From: Merluccius polli
Taxonomy: Eukaryota; Chordata; Actinopteri; Gadiformes; Merlucciidae
Length of the DNA stretch: 64,000 bases
Assembly: GCA_030340625.1 (NCBI GenBank)
Contig: JAOPHQ010005690.1
Coordinates: 139,501-203,500, forward strand
Reading direction: 5' to 3'
Position 1 is the first letter of the stretch, and each line of letters begins with the position of its first letter. Positions 59,951-64,000 of this stretch are shown here, piece after piece. The translations under genes and the position numbers were made by a program. The notes under the pieces are model-generated. The model was not told where the DNA came from. It worked only from the letters and a program-made list of their open reading frames with translations, and made no database searches.

Positions 59951-60772
59951 TTGTTTATCAACCTGCAAGGCTGTTATATAAACCGATTTAGCCCTCAAAG
60001 AGAAGAACAATGTACTTTCATGGATGGCTAAAGTCAAGCCTCTAAGGTAAAAGTGTGTGCTTCTGTAGGAGGGTGTATCAGCAAAGCTGATGTGTTTTTG
60101 TATACTGAGGGAAACTTCAATTTAGGTCAATACAGTCAGAAAGAGAGTGTTTTGTTATATCTGCATATATCTCAGTTGATTGTTTTGCACCTCAAGGGGC
60201 ATTATAATATTCCTGGGCAAACAATAAAAAAAAATATTTTGAGCAAGATGCTTCGTAAGACTAAAATTATGTTTAATTTCATTTTGTCTACTTTTGAATT
60301 TGGAAAACTACACTCTAACACGTTTTCACCTCTTCACCTAGCTCACCACCCTGCTGTCCTTGCTGTTACTGTGGAAACTGCCCATAATGATAATTGCAGT
60401 TGATTACCACTCTTGTCCGGTTTTTAATCAAGGCGGATATAAAAGCTCTGCCAGTACCTATTGCCCCGCTTACTTTACCACTTCATGTCATTTCCATTTC
60501 TTTCTACCAAATTACAAACAGGTGAAATTTATGCTTATAATGCTTTTTGGGTCCTTTTTTTTGCACTAACCACACTCTTGAATGTGGAAAGCTGAACGTT
60601 TTTTAAGAGAGTTGAGAGCTTTATTAGGGTTGGTTTCCATCAAACTAGGGAGACCTAGTAGGCCTACAGGTCCAACAAGTTTGAGATCATTATTATTTTT
60701 CAGTAGTTATTTGCGTTTTAGTAGTAGTATTTAGTAGTCATAAAGTACATTGAGGAATTTACTAGATGCACA
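59951..60772. other. Unassigned DNA downstream of copy A
   Basis: Contains a 116-codon plus-strand frame (60053-60403) with no recognised domain. The rest is AT-rich. Confidence 0.35.
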
Positions 60773-60810
60773 TTAAAGGGATAGTTCAGATTTTTTAAGT
60801 GGGGTTGTAT

Positions 60811-61453
60811 GAGGTATTTATCTAGAGTAAGTGCATTACCTACAGTAGGAGGTACTTATCTAGAGTCAGTGTATTACTACAGTAGGAGGTACTTATCTAG
60901 AGTCAGTGTATTACTACAGTAGGAGGTACTTATCTAGAGTCAGTGTATTACCTACAGTATGAGGTACTTACCTAGAGTCAGTGTATTACTACAGTATGAG
61001 GTACTTATCTAGAGTCAATGTATTACTACAGTATGAGGTACTTATCTAGAGTCAGTGTATTACCTACAGTATGAGGTACTTACCTAGAGTCAGTGTATTA
61101 CTACAGTATGAGGTACTTATCTAGAGTCAGTGTATTACCTACAGTAGAAGGTACTTATCTAGAGTCAGTGTATTCCTACAGTAGAAGGTACTTATCTAGA
61201 GTCAGTGTATTTCCTACAGTAGGAGGTACTTATCTAGAGTCAGTGTATTACCTACAGTAGGAGGTACTTATCTAGAGTCAATGTATTTCCTACAGTAGGA
61301 GGTACTTATCTAGAGTCAGTGTATTCCTACAGTAGAAGGTACTTATCTAGAGTCAGTGTATTTCCTACAGTAGGAGGTACTTATCTAGAGTCAGTGTATT
61401 ACCTACAGTAGGAGGTACTTATCTAGAGTCAGTGTATTTCCTACAGTAGGAGG
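60811..61453. repeat. Left-arm 38-bp minisatellite
   Basis: About 17 copies of a unit gtacttatctagagtcagtg followed by tattacctacagtaggag. 37-bp variants lack one C (attactac). Other variants have tatgag, agaag or tttcc. The unit equals the sub-terminal segment of the MITE, so the array arose by expansion of element sequence. Confidence 0.95.
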
Positions 61454-61964
61454 CGTTCGGCGCGCCCCCAGTTTGGAGAAGCTGACAGCTGTACCAGCAC
61501 AGACGCTAAGCAATGTACTGCTGTGAATGGAGCCAGCAGCGAAGCGCATTTTAGGCGCCTAAAAAAAGGCCCACCTAAAAAATATCAGTTTAAGTGTATG
61601 CTATACAAGTCATATTCTCACCGCTTTACCTTGTTGGCACTACATTTTCTGACCGTAGAACTTTAAGTATGATCTGCCGTCCGCAGATCAGCTGTTTGGG
61701 TAACAAAGTGCCGTTGCGAGAGAGTGACGCTTGTGCGTAGGAATACTGTTGCACAGTTAACAAAATGTAGTGCCAAAGGAAAGGGCCATCTGACAGCAAG
61801 GTAAACGGTCAGAATATTACTTATATAGCATACACTTAAACTGATATTGATTTTTTTTTTAGGCGGCTAAAATGCCTTTCGCTGCTGGCTCCATTTACAG
61901 CAGTACATTGCTTAGCGTCTGTGCTGGTACAGCTGTCTGCTTCTCCAAACTGGGGGCGCACCGA
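61454..61964. mobile_element. Central palindrome of the fold-back element
   Basis: The inner arms about 61465-61670 and 61742-61955 are reverse complements with small indels (for example gctaagcaatgtactgctgt and acagcagtacattgcttagc). They meet near a short central palindrome, gatctgccgtccgcagatca (about 61671-61690). This is the standard structure of the parent MITE. Confidence 0.85.
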
Positions 61965-62741
61965 CCCTGACTCTAGATAAGTACCTTGTACTGTAGGTAG
62001 ATAAGTACCTCATACTGTAGTAATACACTGACTCTAGATAAGTACCTTCTACTGTAGGTAATACACTGACTCTAGATAAGTACCTCATACTGTAGTAATA
62101 CACTGACTCTAGATAAGTACCTCCTACTGTAGTAATACACTGACTCTAGATAAGTACCTTCTACTGTAGGTAATACACTGACTCTAGATAAGTACCTCAT
62201 ACTGTAGTAATACACTGACTCTAGATAAGTACCTTCTACTGTAGGTAATACACTGACTCTAGATAAGTACCTTCTACTGTAGGTAATACACTGACTCTAG
62301 ATAAGTACCTTCTACTGTAGGTAATACACTGACTCTAGATAAATACCTTCTACTGTAGTAATACACTGACTCTAGATAAGTACCTCCTACTGTAGGTAAT
62401 ACACTGACTCTAGATAAGTACCTCCTACTGTAGGTAATACACTGACTCTAGATAAGTACCTTCTACTGTAGGTAATACACTGACTCTAGATAAGTACCTC
62501 CTACTGTAGGTAATACACTGACTCTAGATAAGTACCTCCTACTGTAGGTAATACACTGACTCCAGATAAGTACCTCCTACTGTAGGTAATACACTGACTC
62601 TAGATAAGTACCTCCTACTGTAGTAATACACTGACTCTAGATAAGTACCTTCTACTGTAGTAATACACTGACTCTAGATAAGTACCTTCTACTGTAGTAA
62701 TACACTGACTCTAGATAAGTACCTTCTACTGTCGGTAATAC
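61965..62741. repeat. Right-arm 38-bp minisatellite (inverted)
   Basis: About 20 copies of the left-arm unit in reverse orientation (tgactctagataagtacctc, ctactgtaggtaatacac). It uses the same variant types as the left arm (cata, cttc, missing g in gtagtaat). Confidence 0.95.
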
Positions 62742-63757
62742 AAATGTGTGTGGTTGATGGCTGGTTTAAGCAGCCTCACCTGGCCTGAGTCAGTCTGATT
62801 ATAGTCCCGCATAGCCAGACCTTTCTCAAGAGCTGTGCCAGCGCTGGAGAACGTTTTGACAGCATTTTGGGTGCAAATTCAAGAGGCTCATCTCTACACA
62901 GCAGGGAGGCCCATTCACAGAAAGAGCGAGCTCAAATCCATGAGAAGAGCAAAATCTCAAAAGATGGTGAGAAGGATGACATGCATGGAAGCATGTGGTA
63001 AGAAACATTTGTCTATCTTTCAACAGGCTCAACCGTTATTATGTGGCAACCTATTTATAGTAACGTTAGGCCGATACAGTGACACTTTCCAATCAATATT
63101 TCTCCAAAATTGTGCACAAACAAGCCAAGGGCAGCACCGGCCCGCTGAATACGCAATTGTGTAGGGCCCCGCAAATAATGGCGCCTCAGATTCATTTTCT
63201 TCATCATCTGTCCAGTTTTGAGAAGCGGAGACCAGAGGAGTGGAGCAGAGCCGGTTAGGCGCAACCAAACTGCGGCGCAGGATTGGTTAAGATCGCCATA
63301 GCAACACGTACAGAGAATTTACAATCAAGCATGGGGGCTCAAACAAAAACTCTTGGACTCTTTGGCTTGTTGATTCACTGACAGTGAGATCGACCAGTGG
63401 GTTCGTTTGCTAGCCTCACTTAAACAGTGGACAGGGCGCCGGGGGGGGGGGGGTCCTCTGGGACTGATGGTTAACTCACTGATGGATGAGAGAGAGAGGG
63501 AGACTTTGTGCCATGGGGATGTTGCTGATTGATGATTTAAGGTCTGAGGGAATAATTCCTAATGAACATCTATTGACATCTATTTTGCGCGGCCAATGCC
63601 TGTCTTTCTTCAGACCCTTAACATCATATCCGGGGGATAATGTCAGTAATTTCAGAGTAAAATAAAGACTTTGCTTATCCCTTGCGAATGTGCCATATGG
63701 GGGGGGGGTAATTTCTAAATCACATGAGGTCCCCTGGTGATACTAGTCCCATGCGAA
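62742..63757. other. Unassigned DNA with transposon-like scraps and G runs
   Basis: The words gcatagccagacctttctca and gccagcgctggagaacg (62811-62856) resemble a dispersed fish DNA element. G runs lie at about 63442-63453 and 63702-63709. A 109-codon frame at 62835-63164 overlaps this and has no recognised domain. Confidence 0.35.
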
Positions 63758-64000
63758 TATGGGTTATGTAACTGTTAGCATAAATACATATATTCTGACT
63801 GATCACTGACATCTTGCAGCTTTAGTAATTCATTTTACCATCTTTTGAAAAGCTTTAAAGAGTGCTAGCTGATATGACTGACAGAGCTATACACTTACGT
63901 GCCATGTAGAAAAGCCTCATTTTGAGGTATGGTTTTCTCTTAGCTTATGGAAGAGTGACCATCAAGTAGGACAGCTGGAGAAGAAGAAATCTTCAATGTT
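63758..64000. repeat. Direct repeat, copy B (runs off the window)
   Basis: Same orientation as copy A at 59699-59950, estimated at about 85% identity over the aligned parts. It ends identically at agaagaagaaatcttcaatg tt and continues past the window end. Confidence 0.85.

Larger units (their letters stand above)
60773..62741. mobile_element. Fold-back Kolobok-like element with arrays in both arms
   Basis: It begins TTAAAGGGATAGTTCAGATT at 60773, the terminus of a common teleost MITE with TTAA target sites (Kolobok type). The left arm then carries a 38-bp array (60811-61453) and cagtttggagaagctgacag... (61465 onward). After a centre near 61690 the whole order is mirrored: ...ctgtctgcttctccaaactg (61930-61950), then the array in reverse (61965-62741). 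The terminal ~38 bp expected at the far right is missing, so the right end is truncated. No transposase is present. The total palindrome is about 1.9 kb. Confidence 0.85.

Noticed and set aside
60053..60403. 116-codon frame with an HYNIPGQ stretch faintly like an RNase H/retroelement motif
   Set aside because: The resemblance is to a handful of residues, with no flanking RT or integrase/recombinase motifs. Too weak to call an element.
62835..63164. 109-codon plus-strand frame with basic residues
   Set aside because: It overlaps a transposon-like patch at its start and shows no domain, splice or promoter evidence.
59699..64000. LTR retrotransposon with the 59699 and 63758 repeats as LTRs
   Set aside because: No gag/pol motifs, primer-binding site or polypurine tract was found between them. 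The intervening DNA contains an unrelated fold-back element, and copy B's end is outside the window.

Overview
The window looks like intergenic DNA from a ray-finned fish, probably a percomorph teleost. The grounds are recalled repeat families: minus-strand tRNA-derived SINEs, an L2/CR1-like LINE, an L1/Tx1-like LINE, hAT, Kolobok-like (TTAA) and Harbinger-like elements, and very dense CA/TG, TA, TC and G/C-run microsatellites. I found no exon of a host protein-coding gene, no tRNA or rRNA gene, no CRISPR array and nothing prokaryotic. Nearly all long open frames are translations of low-complexity or tandem DNA. The only protein-coding remnants I can defend belong to decayed transposons.

Layout. 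0-10 kb: a palindromic DNA element with a perfect 8-bp target duplication and an internal 33-bp minisatellite (423-1940), a long polypurine block (2833-3592), a hAT-type MITE (4510-5118), microsatellites, and the start of a broken L2-like LINE (8764-10330) carrying a nested SINE. 10-22 kb: mostly unassigned DNA, a long hairpin (13721-13812), SINE fragments and a TTAA-flanked MITE (15629-16012). 22.3-27 kb: a dead L1/Tx1 LINE on the minus strand, interrupted by a BED-finger hAT element (24120-24881) and a Harbinger-like element (26140-26652). 27-43.5 kb: few recognisable transposons, several unique stretches that read like conserved non-coding DNA, a CpG-rich patch (34020-34600) and a perfect RFX X-box palindrome (40283-40296). 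43.9-51.6 kb: three more inverted-repeat elements with tandem arrays inside. 51.6-64 kb: a 45-bp minisatellite, a large fold-back Kolobok-like element with arrays in both arms (60773-62741), and a diverged ~250-bp direct repeat at 59699-59950 and 63758-64000.

The recurring theme is palindromic DNA elements that have bred minisatellites. I count five (423-1940, 44191-45735, 48815-49508, 50826-51517, 60773-62741), each with inverted arms enclosing or containing a tandem array. This is the least ordinary pattern in the window. It is a genome-dynamics observation, not a new gene system. Family names rest on recognition from memory; no database search was possible.
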